From contig QRFJ01002483.1 in the NCBI GenBank assembly GCA_006176705.1, forward strand, positions 62,001 through 126,000: a stretch of 64,000 nt of DNA. The letters run 5' to 3'. A program made the translations under genes and the position numbers. Every line of letters starts with the position of its first letter. Position 1 is the first letter of the stretch. Positions 11,345 through 22,862 of this stretch are shown piece after piece. The notes under the pieces are model-generated. The model was not told the origin of the DNA. It did no database searches and worked only from the letters and a program-made list of their open reading frames with translations. Origin of the DNA: Cocos nucifera (lineage: Eukaryota > Streptophyta > Magnoliopsida > Arecales > Arecaceae).

Positions 11345-13546
11345 TGTCACGCTCCAACCCAATAGCTCAAGTCGGGCATCCGACAGACGGTCGCACACTC
11401 TTCGGGTATAATCCCCTCAAATATGCAAGGCCTGCCTTTCACTAAATAATTGATTATCACGATTCAACTTAGGCAGTGGTAAAAGTAATTTCTCTAATAT
11501 TAAATAAAAATAAAACTAATAATAATTTCTTCAACACTGTTAACCAACCAAATAAAGATTTAAAATAATAATTATGAAATAATTCTATTTGAAAGAAAAT
11601 AAACTAAAAATAATCTGCTTAAGTCCTAAGCTCCTTATTGATTGGTTCCCAACCCAGTAGGATTTTCTAGATCTAGAAAATAAAAATAGAAAAAAGGTGT
11701 GAGCTTTATGGGCTCAGTAAGTTTATCGATCATCTCTGAAGGATCAAGTATAAATATTTTTAAATATAATAATTAAGCAATAATATATAATAAGATATCT
11801 TTAATTTAAAATCTTGTCATGTCCATTAGAAAAAGTCAAAAATTCTCTCTCAGTCTTTGATGACTATGGCCATGATTAGCCCCATGACAAGACCCAAGAG
11901 AAACTAGCCTCAGAACGAAGAACACCCGAATCATCGACGTGCTACAAGTGATCAACCCCACTGGTTAGGCCCACATGGGAACTAGCTCTAGTTCATACGA
12001 CCACGATTCATCACGTGACAAGGTAAAGAAATTAGTCCTAAAAAAAGAACATCTGAACCATCGGCGTGCTACCAATGATCAGCCCCACTAGTTAGGCCCA
12101 CAAGGACTAACTTTGCCAGCGATCAGCTCTGATTGGCTAGGGCTAAGAGAAACATGTTTCTGACGTGTGGCCAACGATCAGTCCGATTGGCTAGACCCAA
12201 ATCATAGTCTAAGTAGAGAGTTTTTCTCATGCTATTGTTTCAACCACTTTTCATAAATAAATAAAAATAAAAATATTTATTTTTTATTATAGTATCAACT
12301 TAATTTTCATATATTTTAAAGAGCAATGAAAGTAATTTTTAATCAAAATTTAATATATCGATGGACAGATATAATTTTTTTTTAAATACCATGCAATTTT
12401 AAGAAAAGGCCATGCAATTTTCAAGAAACCTTCTCTTTTAAAATTATAATATGTAATTATGATATCATATTTGATCCAATTTTTCTTAAATTAATTTTCA
12501 TTAGTAAATTTATAATTTTAAAATTTAATAATTTTTAATTATTTATATACAAGAATTTAATTTTAAAATATATACATATACATAAAAATAATCCAGAGAT
12601 AAAAGAAAACTTACATGTTAATCAGATCCAAAATTCTATGATCTTCTTAATCTGATCTTTAGATCTGGTGCTCTTCCAACATCGAAAGCTCTAGCATTTT
12701 TAATAATTTGATTAATTTTTAATTCTAAAAAATTAAAATAACTAATAAATTTCATAATCTAATCCGGATCCAATCTAAATAAATTTTTAATTTAGATCTA
12801 TTTAGTCCAAATTCAATTAAATTGGATTCAACCCAAACAAAACACCCAAAACCAACTAAACCCTCTCTCTCTCTCTTTCTTTCTCTCTCTCTCTCTCTCT
12901 CTCTCTATTTTCCTTCATTTTTCTTCTTATTCCTCTTCTTTCTTTTTCCTTTCTCTTTCTCTTTTCTTCCCATTTGCTTCTTTCTTCTTCTTTTATTTTC
13001 TTTCTTCTATTCCCCTTAAGATCGAAACCCCCGATCCTCTTTCTCAAGCATCATTGAGCAGCCAGAGAAGAAAAGGGTCGGCTGAGGAAAATGGTGCGAT
13101 GATGACAAGAAAAGAAGGGGAAGGAAAAGAAATACCTATGATGGTGGCAGCAGTAGTGGCAATTGGCGGCCAAAATCCACGTTGTTTCACCTAAAATCCC
13201 ACTCAAAGGTAATCTAGGATTTTATAATTGGAATTAGGGTTTCTAGGAAGGGATCTAGGGTTTAGGATTAGGATTTCTTCATGAGGGTTCTAGGAAGGAA
13301 TTTAGGGTTTATTTTATTTTATTATTTTTTTAATGGAGGAGAGGAAGAAGGCTTCGATCCTTAATATACAGTTGGAGGGGAGGAGTTTCACTCCTCCCCA
13401 AGGTGGATTCTGACTCCATTTAGAAGTTGGTTGGGAGGAAGAAAAAGACTCGAAGGAGTCTTCTTCATTTTTTTTTTAATTTTGGTGAAGTCGGCAAAGG
13501 TTGCCGGCTTTAAGGTGAATCGGGTCCAAAGGGACCGATTCTCATA
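11345..13546 (-). mobile_element. E: LTR copy 1
   Basis: It begins tgtcacgctccaaccc and ends tctcata (CA changed to TA). It has a (CT)n tract near 12863-12906, an AT-rich middle and a hairpin-rich right end. Small ORFs across the CT tract encode only Ser/Leu/Phe runs and are not genes. Confidence 0.88.
12863..12906. repeat. (CT)n microsatellite in E LTR 1
   Basis: An almost pure CT run that recurs, shorter, at about 15713-15745 and 18537-18572 in LTR copies 2 and 3, so it came with the element and varied later. Confidence 0.85.
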
Positions 13547-14191
13547 TTCTTCCCCTCTTAAAATAATTTAGTCCTCGAAATAAGCATATTATAAGGTCGG
13601 TATGCTTAGGTGAACCAAATTCTTATCCCATCCTTGACCTTCTATTTCTTGCTAAATAAGAAATTAGAATCTCCTTATTATTGAAACCAAAGTTTTCAAT
13701 CAATTTTAGATGATTTAAATCACCATGCTTCCACTACGCACTCTGATCAGATTCTATCAAATATCTCAGATTTGCTAAATAACTTCTAAACCATATGAAT
13801 CACCACTGTTATAATCCCTAGTGATATAACCATAAATTTCAATATTTTTGATTACCTTAAATGGCTCAATCACCACACTTTCCACCATACAACTCTAATT
13901 AACATTTTTCAAAATTTCTTAATGATCCCTGATTAAAATTCTACATAATTCAAGCAAGGATTTAGTTTATAAATGTCTCTCGAGATAGTTGCCACATTCG
14001 CACCTTTGTATGATCAAGATATTAAACTCTAAATCCAATTTGGTTTAAACTAACTCTAGATTACTTTAACAATTCAATCAAATTTAAGTACCCATATTTA
14101 TTTTGATGTATTCATCAAGATCTTAATTCTAGCCCACTCGATCTAATCTAAATTCTTATGATCTTTAACCTAGCTCTAATACCAAAAAATT
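13547..14191 (-). mobile_element. E: internal region copy 1
   Basis: 645 bp between LTR 1 and 2. The left edge ttcttcccctctt is AAGAGGGGAAGAA on -, a polypurine tract. The right edge holds agctctaatacca, a primer site with one change from gctctgatacca. No coding sequence is seen. Confidence 0.85.
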
Positions 14192-16369
14192 TGTCACGCC
14201 CTGACCTAATAACTCAAGTCGGGCACCTGACAGACGGCCGCATACTCTTAGGGTTTAATTTCCTCGAATATGCAAGGTCTGTCTTTCACTAAATAATTGA
14301 TTATCATAATTCAACTCAGACAGTGGTAAAAATAATTTATCTAATATTAAATAAAAATAAAACTAATATAATATCTTCAACACTATTAACCAACCAAATA
14401 AAGATTCAAAATAATAATTATAAAATAATTTTATTTGAAAGAAAATAAACTAAAAATAATCTACCTAAGTCCTAAGCTCCTCACTGATCGGTTCCCAACC
14501 TAATAGGATCTTCTGGATCTGAAAAGTAAAAATAGAAAAAGGGTGTGAGCTTTATGGGCTCAGTAAGTTTACCAATCATCTCTGAAGGATCAAGCATAAA
14601 TATTTTTTTTAATATAATAATTAAGTAATAATATATATTAAGATATCTTTAATTTAAAATCTTATCATGCCTATTAGAAAAAGCCAAAAATTCTCTCTCA
14701 GTCTTCGATGACTACGGTCATGATTAGCCCAATGACAAGACCCAAGAGAAACTAGCTCCTAAATGAAGAATATTCGAATCATCAGCATGCTACCAGTGAT
14801 CAACCCCACTAGCTAGGCCTATAAGAAAACTATCTTTAGTTCACACGGCCATGATTCACCCCATGACAAGACAAAGAGATTAGTCTTGAATGAAGAACAT
14901 TTGAATCGTTGGCATGCTACTAGTGATCAGCCCCTCTGGCTTGGCCCATAAGAACTAACTCTGCCAGCGATCAGTCCCGACTAGCTAGGCCTAAGAGAAA
15001 CATATTTCTGATATGTGGCCAACGATCAGTCCCATTGGCTAGACCCAAATCATAGCCTAACTAAAGAGTTTTTCTTATGCTTTTATTTCTACCACTTTTT
15101 ATAAATAAATAAAAATAAAAATATTTATTTTTATTATGGTATTACTCAATTTTCATATATTTCAAAGAGCAATGAAAGTAATATTCATTCAAAATTTCAT
15201 GTATCGATGGACAGATATAATTTTTATTTTAAATACCACGTAATTTAAAGAAAAGACCATACAATTTTCTAGAAACTTCTCTTTCAAAATTATAACATGT
15301 AATAATGATATCATGTTTGATCTAATTTTTCTCAAATCAATTTTTATTAGTAAATTCATAATTTTAAAATTTAATAATTTTTAATTATTTATATATAAGA
15401 ATCTAATTTTAAAATATGTACATATACATAAAAATAATCTAGAGATAAAAGAAAACTTACATGTTGATCAGATCCAAAATTCTATGATCTTCTTAATATG
15501 ATCTTTAGATCCGATGCTCTTTCGACATCAAAAGCTCTAGCATTTTTAATAATTTAATTAATTTTTAATTTTTTAAAAAAATTAAAATAACTAATAAATT
15601 TCATAATCTAATCTGGATCCAATCTAAATAAATTTCTAATTTGGATTTGTTTGGTCCAAATTCAATTGAAATGGATTCAACCCAAACAAAACACCCAAAA
15701 CCAACTAAATCCTCTCTCTCTCTCTCTCTTTCTTTCTCTCTCTTTTCCTTCCTTTTTCTCCTGATTCCTCTTCTTTCTTTTTTCTTTCTCTTTCTCTTTT
15801 CTTGCCGTTTGCTTCTTCCTTCTTCTCTTATTTTCTTTCTTCTATTTCCCTTGAGATCGAAATCTCCGATCCTCTTTCTTAGGCGTCATCGAGCGATCGG
15901 AGAAGAAAAGGGCCGGCGAAGGAAAATGGCGTGATGATGGAAAGAAAAAGAAGGGGAAGAGAAAGGAATACCTGTGATGGTGGTAGCGATGGTGGCAACT
16001 GGCGGCCAAAACCCATGTTCTTTCATCCAAAATCCCATGCACAGGTAATTTAGGATTTTATAATTGGGATTAGGATTTCTAGGAAGGGATTTCATCGTGA
16101 GGATTCTAGGAAGGGATTTAGGATTTATTTTATTTTATTATTATTTTTTAATAGAGGAGAGGAAGAAGGCTTCGATCCTTAATATAGAGTTGGAGGGGAG
16201 GAGTTTCACTCCTCCCCAAGGTGGATTCTAACTCCGTTTAGGATTTGGTCGGGAGGAAGAAGAAGACTCCAAGGAGTCTTCTTCATTTTTTTTTATTTTT
16301 TATTTTGGTGAAGTCGGCAAAGGTTGCCGACTTTATGGTGAACCGAGTTCAAAAGGATCGGTTCTCACA
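14192..16369 (-). mobile_element. E: LTR copy 2
   Basis: 2,178 bp, tgtcacgccctgacc to ggttctcaca, with intact TG..CA ends. It is colinear with copies 1 and 3. Confidence 0.88.
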
Positions 16370-17014
16370 TTCTTCCTCTCTTAAAATAATTTTGTCCTCG
16401 AAATTAGCATATTATAAGGTCGGTATGCTTAGGTGAACCAAATTCTTATCCCATCCTTGGTCTTCTATCTCTTGCTAAATAAGAAATTTGAATCTCCTTA
16501 TTATTGAAACCAAAATTTTCAATCAATTTTAAATGATTTAAATCCCCATGCTTCCGCTACGCACTCTGATCAGATTCTATCAAATATCTCGGATTTGCTA
16601 AATAACTTCTAAACCATATGAATCACCACTGTTATAATCCCTAGTGATATAACCATAAATTTTAATATTTTCAATTAGCTTAAATGACTCAATCACCACA
16701 CTTTCCACCATACAACTCTAATTAACATTTTTCAAAATTTCTTAATAATCCCTAATTAAAATTCTATATAATCCAAGAAAGAATTTAGGTTATAAATATC
16801 TCTCGAGATAGTTGCCACATTCGCACCTTTGTATGATCAAGATATTAAACTCTAAATCCAATTTGGTTTAAACTAACTCTGGATTACTTTAACAATTCAA
16901 TCAAATTTAAGTACCCATATTTATTTTGATGTATTCATCAAGATCCTAATTCCACCCTACTCGATCTAATCTAAATTCTCATGATCTTTAACCTGGCTCT
17001 GATACCACAAAATC
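16370..17014 (-). mobile_element. E: internal region copy 2
   Basis: The same length and content as copy 1, with an intact primer site (ggctctgatacca near 16995-17007) and a polypurine tract at the left edge. No coding sequence is seen. Confidence 0.85.
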
Positions 17015-19221
17015 TATCATGCCCCGACCCAATAACTCAAGCCGGACATCCGACAGATGGCCGCACACTCTTTAGATTTAATCTCCTTGAATATGCAAGG
17101 CCTATCTTTTACTAAATAATTGATTATCACAATTCAACTCAAGTAGTGGTAAAAGCAATTTCTCTAATATTAAATAAAAATAAAACTAATAATAATATCT
17201 TTAACACTGTTAACCAACCAAATAAAGAATTAAAATAATAATTATGAAATAATTCTATTTGAAAGAAAATAAACTAAAAATAATCTACCTAAGTCCTAAG
17301 CTCCTCACTGATCCATTTTTAGCCCAGCAGGATCTTCTGAATCTAGAAAATAAAAATAGAAAAAGGATGTGAGCTTTATGGGCTCAGTAAGTTTACCAAT
17401 CATCTCTGAAGGATCAAGCATAAATATTTTTTTAAATATAATAATTAAGTAATAATATATAATAAGATATCTTTAATTTAAAATCTTATCATGCCCATTA
17501 GAAAAAGTCAAAAATTCTCTCTCAATCTTCAATGACTACAGCCATGATTAGCTCCGTGACAAGATCCAAGAGAAACTAGCCTCTGAACGAAGAACATCCG
17601 AATCATCGGCATGCTACCAGTGATCAACCCCACTAGCTAGGCCCACAAGAAAACTAGCTCTAGTTCACATGGCCACGATTCGCTCCGTGATAAGGCAAAG
17701 TGATTATCCTGAACGAGAACATCCGAATCATCAACGTGCTACCAATGATCAGCCCCACTAGCTAGGTCCATAAGGACTAACTCTACCAACAATCAGTCCC
17801 AACTGGCTAGGCCCAACAGAAACATATTTTTGACGTATGGCCAACGATCAGTTCCGTTGGTTAGACCCAAATCATAGTCTAACTAGAGAGTTTTCCTTAT
17901 GCTTTTATTTCAACCACTTTTTATAAATAAATAAAAATAAAAATATTTATTTTTATTATAGTATCAACTCAATTTTCATATATTTCAAAAAATAATAAAA
18001 GTAATTTTCATTCTAAATTTCATGTATTGATGGATAGATATAATTTTGTTTTTAAATACCATGTAATTTTAATAAAAGGCCATCCAATTTTTAAGAAACC
18101 TTCTCTTTCAAAATTATAACATGTAATAATGATATCATGTTTGATCCAATTTTTCTCAAATCAATTTTCATTAGTAAATTCATAATTTTAAAATTTAATA
18201 ATTTTTAATTATTTATATATAAGAATCTAATTTTAAAATATATACATATAAATAAAAATAATCCAGAGATAAAAGAAAACTTACATGTTGATCAGATCCA
18301 AAATTCTATGATCTTCTTAATATGATCTTTAGATCCAATGCTTTTCCGACATCGAAAGCTTTAGCATTTTTAATAATTTAATTAATTTTTAATTTTAAAA
18401 AAAGTTAAAATAACTAATAAATTTCATATTCTAATCTGGACCCAATCTAAATAAATTTCTAATTTGGATCTATTTGGTCTAAATTCAATTGAATTGGGCT
18501 CAACCCAAACAAAACACCCAAAACCAACTAAATCCTCTCTCACTCTCTTTCTTTCTCTCTCTCTCTCTCTCTTCCTTTTTTTTTCTCCTGATTCCTCTTC
18601 TTTCTTTTTCTTTCTCTTTCTCTTTTCTTCCTGTTTGCTTCTTTCTTCTTCTCTTATTTTCTTTCTTCTATTCTCCTTGAGATCGAAACCCCCGATCCTC
18701 TTTCTTAGGCATCATCGAGCGACCGGAGAAGAAAAGGGCTGGTGGAGGAAAATGGTGCGATGATGGAAAGAAAAAGAAGGGGAAGGAAAAGGAATACCTA
18801 TGATGGTGGTGGTAGTGGTGGCAACTGGTGGCCAAAACCCACGTTCTTCCACCTAAAATCCCACGCACAGGTAATCTAGGATTTTATAATTGGGATTAGG
18901 ATTTCTAGGAAGGGATTTAGGTTTTAGGATTGAGATTTCTTCATGAGGGTTTTAGGAAGGGATTTAGGATTTATTTTATTTTATTTTATTTTATTATTTT
19001 TTTAATGGAGGAGAGGAAGAAGGCTTCGATCCTTAATATAGAGTTGGAGGGGAGGAGTTTCACTCCTCCCTAAGGTGGATTCTGACTCTGTTTAGGAGTT
19101 GGTTGAGAGGAAGAAGAAGACTCCAAGGAGTCTTCTTCATTTTTTTTATTTTTATTTCGATGAAGTCGGCAAAGGTTGCCAGCTTTAAGGTGAACCGGGT
19201 CCAAAGGGACCGGTTCTCACA
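17015..19221 (-). mobile_element. E: LTR copy 3 (5' LTR)
   Basis: 2,207 bp, starting tatcatgcccc (TG changed to TA) and ending ggttctcaca. The RT frame of C resumes five bases later. Confidence 0.87.
19048..19215. repeat. run of inverted repeats at the end of the E LTR
   Basis: Within 170 bp of the LTR border there are four stem-loops: ggaggag/ctcctcc around tttca near 19052-19069; gaagaagactc/gagtcttcttc around caag (19113-19138, perfect 11-bp stem); aagtcggcaa with ttgccgactt (perfect 10-bp stem in copy 2, 16311-16333; one arm changed in copy 3); and aaccgg..ccggtt around gtccaaaggga near 19193-19215. On the minus strand they lie at the start of U3, next to the polypurine tract. Confidence 0.75.
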
Positions 19222-19226
19222 TTCTT

Positions 19227-19830
19227 CCTCCTGCATGCTATTAATATATCATCCACATACAAGAGTAAATATAATTTAGACTCATCCTCTAGAGTCTTCA
19301 TATAGACACATGGATCATGCTTATACCTGGAAAGTCCAATGCTCCTCACATATGAATCGAAGCACTTGTACCATTTCCTTGGCAACTACTTCAATCCATA
19401 TAATGACTTTTATAGCAAATATACCTTTCCTTCTATCCTTGGCTTTGTAAACCCCTATGGCTGCTCCATATATATGCTCTCCTCCAAATTTTCATGAAGA
19501 AAGGCCATCTTGACATCCATCTACTCTAGGTCCAAATCCCGAGCTACTATTATGCTCAATAATACTCGAATGGATGCATGTTTGATGATCGAAGAAAAGA
19601 CCTCACTGAAGTCAATGCCTTCCTTCTAAGAGTATCCTTTGGCCACCAATCTCGCTTGGTACCTGATATCTCCCTGCTCTGAAGGCCCTTTCTTGTATTG
19701 GAAGACCCATTTGCATCCAATGGTTCTCTTCCCATTTGGTATCTAAACCAACCACCAAGTTCGGTTCTTGTGGAGTGACTACATCTCCTTGGACAATGCC
19801 TGAACCCACCTATCTTTATCAAGGCTCTCC
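19227..19830 (-). pseudogene. C pol: RT N-terminal part
   Basis: On the minus strand: a GCKWVF-like start (near 19700), VAKGYS, then KMAFLHENLEE, KSLYGLK, the finger/palm segment PRKWYKCFDSYVRSIG, and YLLLYVDDILIAC with the catalytic YVDD at about 19240-19251. Several stops and at least one frameshift break it. E interrupts it right after this motif and the frame resumes at 11339. The role was RNA-dependent DNA polymerase; it is inactive here. Confidence 0.87.
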
Positions 19831-20159
19831 ACTACCTCCTTATAGGTATACGGGTCTCCATTTGTAGTCACCAAGGCATATGAAACAGACTCCTCAAAGC
19901 CGTATCATTCCGATTGTCTAATATTTTTTTTGGGCTTGTGCAGTGCAATCTCGATCTCTGTCCTAGGTCCAGTTTGTTCTTGCTGGACCTCCTAGCTTCT
20001 TTCTATTGTCTGAGTCTTGTCCACCTATGGTGACTCCTTTGGAAAGTGCTCCACCTGATTGTCATTAGCTATCCACCACCATCTGGCTGGATCTCCTGCT
20101 GCTCCTTCTATTCTTCCAAGCCCCCTTGCCTCTGAAGAATTGAACTCTCATTGAAGACT

Positions 20160-20960
20160 ATATCTCTATGAATGATAGCCTTTTTCCCCAAGGGATCCAC
20201 AGTCTGTATAGCCTAGAAATACATCTTTTTAGACCTGGCATCCAGCTTGCTCCGTTCACCAGCAGCAATGTGTACATAGGCTGTGCAACCAAACATCCTA
20301 AGGTGGCCCAACTCCACCTTCTTTCCAGACCATTTCTTCTCAGAAATCCCTCCTTCTAGTCTAGTATGAGGTGACCGATTCACCAAGTAGCATACTACAT
20401 CAATTGTATCCACCCAAAAAGCCTTGAGAAGTCCTGCTTGTAGTCTTATGCATCTCGCCTTCTCCAGGAAAGTCCTGTTCATCCTTTCAGCCATCCCATT
20501 TTGTTGTAGAGTTTTCCTCATTGTGAAATGCCTTTGAATGCCACATTTCTTAAAGAACACCTAGAACTCCCTGTTGGTAAATTCTCCATCATTATCAGAT
20601 CTCAAGTGCTTGACACTGTGCCCTTGCTCCTTCTCCACCTTGACTTTCCACACCTTAAACTTGGAGAAAACATCTAACTTTTTCCTCAAGAAATAAACCC
20701 ATATCTTTCTTGAAAAGTCATCGATCAGTGTCAAGAAATACCATTCTTGGCCAAGACAGGTGTTGTTCCCCATACATTTGTATGCACAAGCCAATAGGGC
20801 AGCACTCCTAGTTGTATTGATGGCAAATTGAATCCTCTTCTATTTGTCCATTTGGCATGGCTCAGAGATCTCTAACACTCCACCCTCTATATCTGGAATC
20901 AGCCCATGCCTACTCAACTCCTACAACCCTCGGTGTCCCATGTGGTCCAGGCGGTAGTGC
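20160..20960 (-). pseudogene. C pol: integrase
   Basis: Two open stretches (20561-20794 and 20213-20560) give a copia integrase core: LIDDFSRKIWVYF with the first catalytic Asp region, HLRSDNDGEF with the second, and NGMAERMNRTFLEKARC with the Glu. HRGL and RHGLIPDI just upstream match the pre-integrase region. A stop separates the two stretches (after TNREF). The active-site residues look present, yet the chain is broken. Confidence 0.87.
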
Positions 20961-20986
20961 CATAACTGATGCAAGTCCTACTGATC

Positions 20987-21540
20987 TTATGCCATAGCCA
21001 CTATATTAGAATCCCCAGTCACAACTAAACCCTCTAACCTGTAGAGGTTATTCTCTAGCCTTCTACCTCTCATCAACACCATGGCCCTATTAGAGATATT
21101 TAGTACTTCACTCCTGGCATATCTGTTAAAACTATAGCCATTCCTCTCCAAATAGTCTAGTGATACTACATTCTTCTTCAATTCTGGGACATGTTTCACA
21201 TTGGTGAGAGTTCGCACCATCCCATCAAACATCCATACCCAAACTATCCTTGTGCTGGCAACCTTGCACGGATGGTCATCTTTTAGTGTCATGTTCCCCT
21301 CATTCACCTTGGTATATGTGACAAACCAAGATCTATTTGGAGTGTAATGATGTGAATAGGCTAAGTCTAAGGTCCATATCTCTATGCCACTCCTGTGATC
21401 ATCTGACACAATCAGGAGGTCATCCTCCACCTCATGATCAGCCACCATACTCAGTGAATCAGATGCTACCTTTTCACCTTACTTCTTCTTCCATAATGGA
21501 CAATCTCGCTTGAAGTGACCAATCTCATTGCACTTGAAGC
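20987..21540 (-). pseudogene. C: Gag zinc knuckle and protease
   Basis: The knuckle CFKCNEIGHFKRDC (CX2CX4HX4C) is intact near 21500-21540 and would bind the RNA genome. The 153-codon stretch 20987-21448 is the protease. The expected active-site triad Asp-Ser-Ala reads WTLDLAYS, so the middle residue is Leu. Downstream are NVKHVPELKKNVVSLDYL and the GAG-pre-integrase part (NLYRLEG). A stop separates knuckle and protease. Confidence 0.82.
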
Positions 21541-22214
21541 ATTTTACTTCCTTCTTGCCCTTCCGGGACTTGACCATCCCCTTGACCTGCTCCTTTTCTT
21601 TTGTCCTCTTGATCACTCCCCACAGCCAAGCCTTCCTGGGAACTACCTTCCTTGGTCAACCTCTCCCTTTGCTCATTGGATTGAAGCACTGAGATAATGT
21701 CCTCATAATACAAAGTCTCCTTCCCATAAAGCAGTATCATCACCAAGGGATCAAAGGACTAGGGCAATGAGCAAAGCAATAGCAATGATTGGTCCTCTTC
21801 TTCCAACTTCATCCCAATATTCAATAACTTATTGCTGATCTAGTCGAACCTTTGAATATGAACAACTACATCCCCACCTTCTTACATCTAAAGACTGTGG
21901 AGCCATTTCTTCAGCACTAATTTATTGGATATATTCTTTTCCATGTACAGGATGTGCAACTTCGACCATAAACTCTTTGGGGTCTTCTCTTCTAGCATCG
22001 AATACAAGGCTGCATCAGCCAAACAAGCCCTGATGGTTGCACATGCCCATTTTTCTATAAACATCCATTGTTAATCAAACATCACATCTAGTCTATCCTC
22101 CAATGCCAGATCTAACTCATGTTGAACTAGAAAATCTTCTACTCGCACCTTCCACATGGAAAAACTTTCCTTTCCATCAAACTTTTTGAAATCCATCTTG
22201 ATGATGCTTCCCAT
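21541..22214 (-). pseudogene. C: gag N-terminal part
   Basis: The 90-codon open stretch 22071-22343 holds the gag start. ATG at 22214 (MGSIIKMDFKKFDG) or 22196 (MDFKKFDGKESF) begins the usual copia Gag with KFDGKESFSMWKVRVEDFL. The frame then breaks at 22070 and continues with stops to the zinc knuckle. Confidence 0.78.
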
Positions 22215-22352
22215 GATTAGATCCGCACCACTAACACAGCACACAAAATCAAAATGAATATGAAAAGTACCTTGATAGAGGATTGCTAAAACTTCAGCCT
22301 TCAAAGATCTTCTTCCTTCTGGCTTGATTTCTTTCTTCCCCACAAACCAACA

Positions 22353-22364
22353 GCTCTGATACCA
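22353..22364 (-). promoter_or_regulatory. C: primer binding site (tRNA-Met)
   Basis: gctctgatacca, two bases left of the 5' LTR of C. It fixes the minus orientation. Confidence 0.88.
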
Positions 22365-22366
22365 CC

Positions 22367-22862
22367 TATTATGAATATCAGATTAGGTAGGGATGCCTGG
22401 AATTAATCAGGGATAAAAAAATTAGGAGACTAATGATGCCCTAGATCGAGCAAGAGAAGAAGAAAGAGAGAAGAGAGAGTAAAGCTACTAGGGTTCTTGG
22501 AAGAAAGAGCAAATTTCATTCACTGTATCTTCCTTAATCTAATTACATTGTATATATATACCTATACAAAATGAGTTAACCCTAATGCTTAAGAAAACTT
22601 CCAATGGCTAACCTAACATAATACACTCTCCGAGCTCATGCACACCCATGTCTCGCATGCTACATCCCTTTGGACTTAATTCTCCAGCCCAAATCCAATA
22701 TTAGCTCCCTTAAGACCTCTTAAACTAGGCCTTAAGACCCTTTGGACAAAATCTAATCCGAAACCAAATACAAAATCATGTATTGATTTGTTCATCCTGT
22801 TCGAGCCGACTCGATCCTCCATCATGTTTGAAGCCACAAATTCTCAAACATAGTCTTCTATC
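22367..22862 (-). mobile_element. C: 5' LTR, part 1
   Basis: It starts tattatgaatatc (TG changed to TA) and follows LTR 8802-9496 until 22862, where B interrupts. Its last bases ctatc (22858-22862) are repeated at 43141-43145. Confidence 0.88.

Larger units (their letters stand above)
11345..19221 (-). mobile_element. E: non-coding LTR element with three LTRs and two internal regions
   Basis: Three copies of a 2.2-kb LTR (11345-13546, 14192-16369, 17015-19221) alternate with two copies of a 645-bp internal region. Each internal region carries a tRNA-Met primer site next to the LTR on its right and a purine tract (on -) next to the LTR on its left, so the order is LTR-int-LTR-int-LTR on the minus strand. 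Flanks are gtctt (11340-11344) and ttctt (19222-19226), a target duplication with one change, inside the RT of C. No reading frame with retroviral motifs exists anywhere in it. It fits a non-autonomous LARD- or TRIM-like element that depends on others for its enzymes. Unequal crossing-over between LTRs, or insertion of a concatemer, would give the triple form. Confidence 0.85.

Noticed and set aside
12822..13047. Overlapping ORFs on both strands rich in Ser/Leu/Phe or Arg/Glu, also near 15641 and 18464
   Set aside because: They come from the CT microsatellite of the E LTRs and appear on both strands at the same place.
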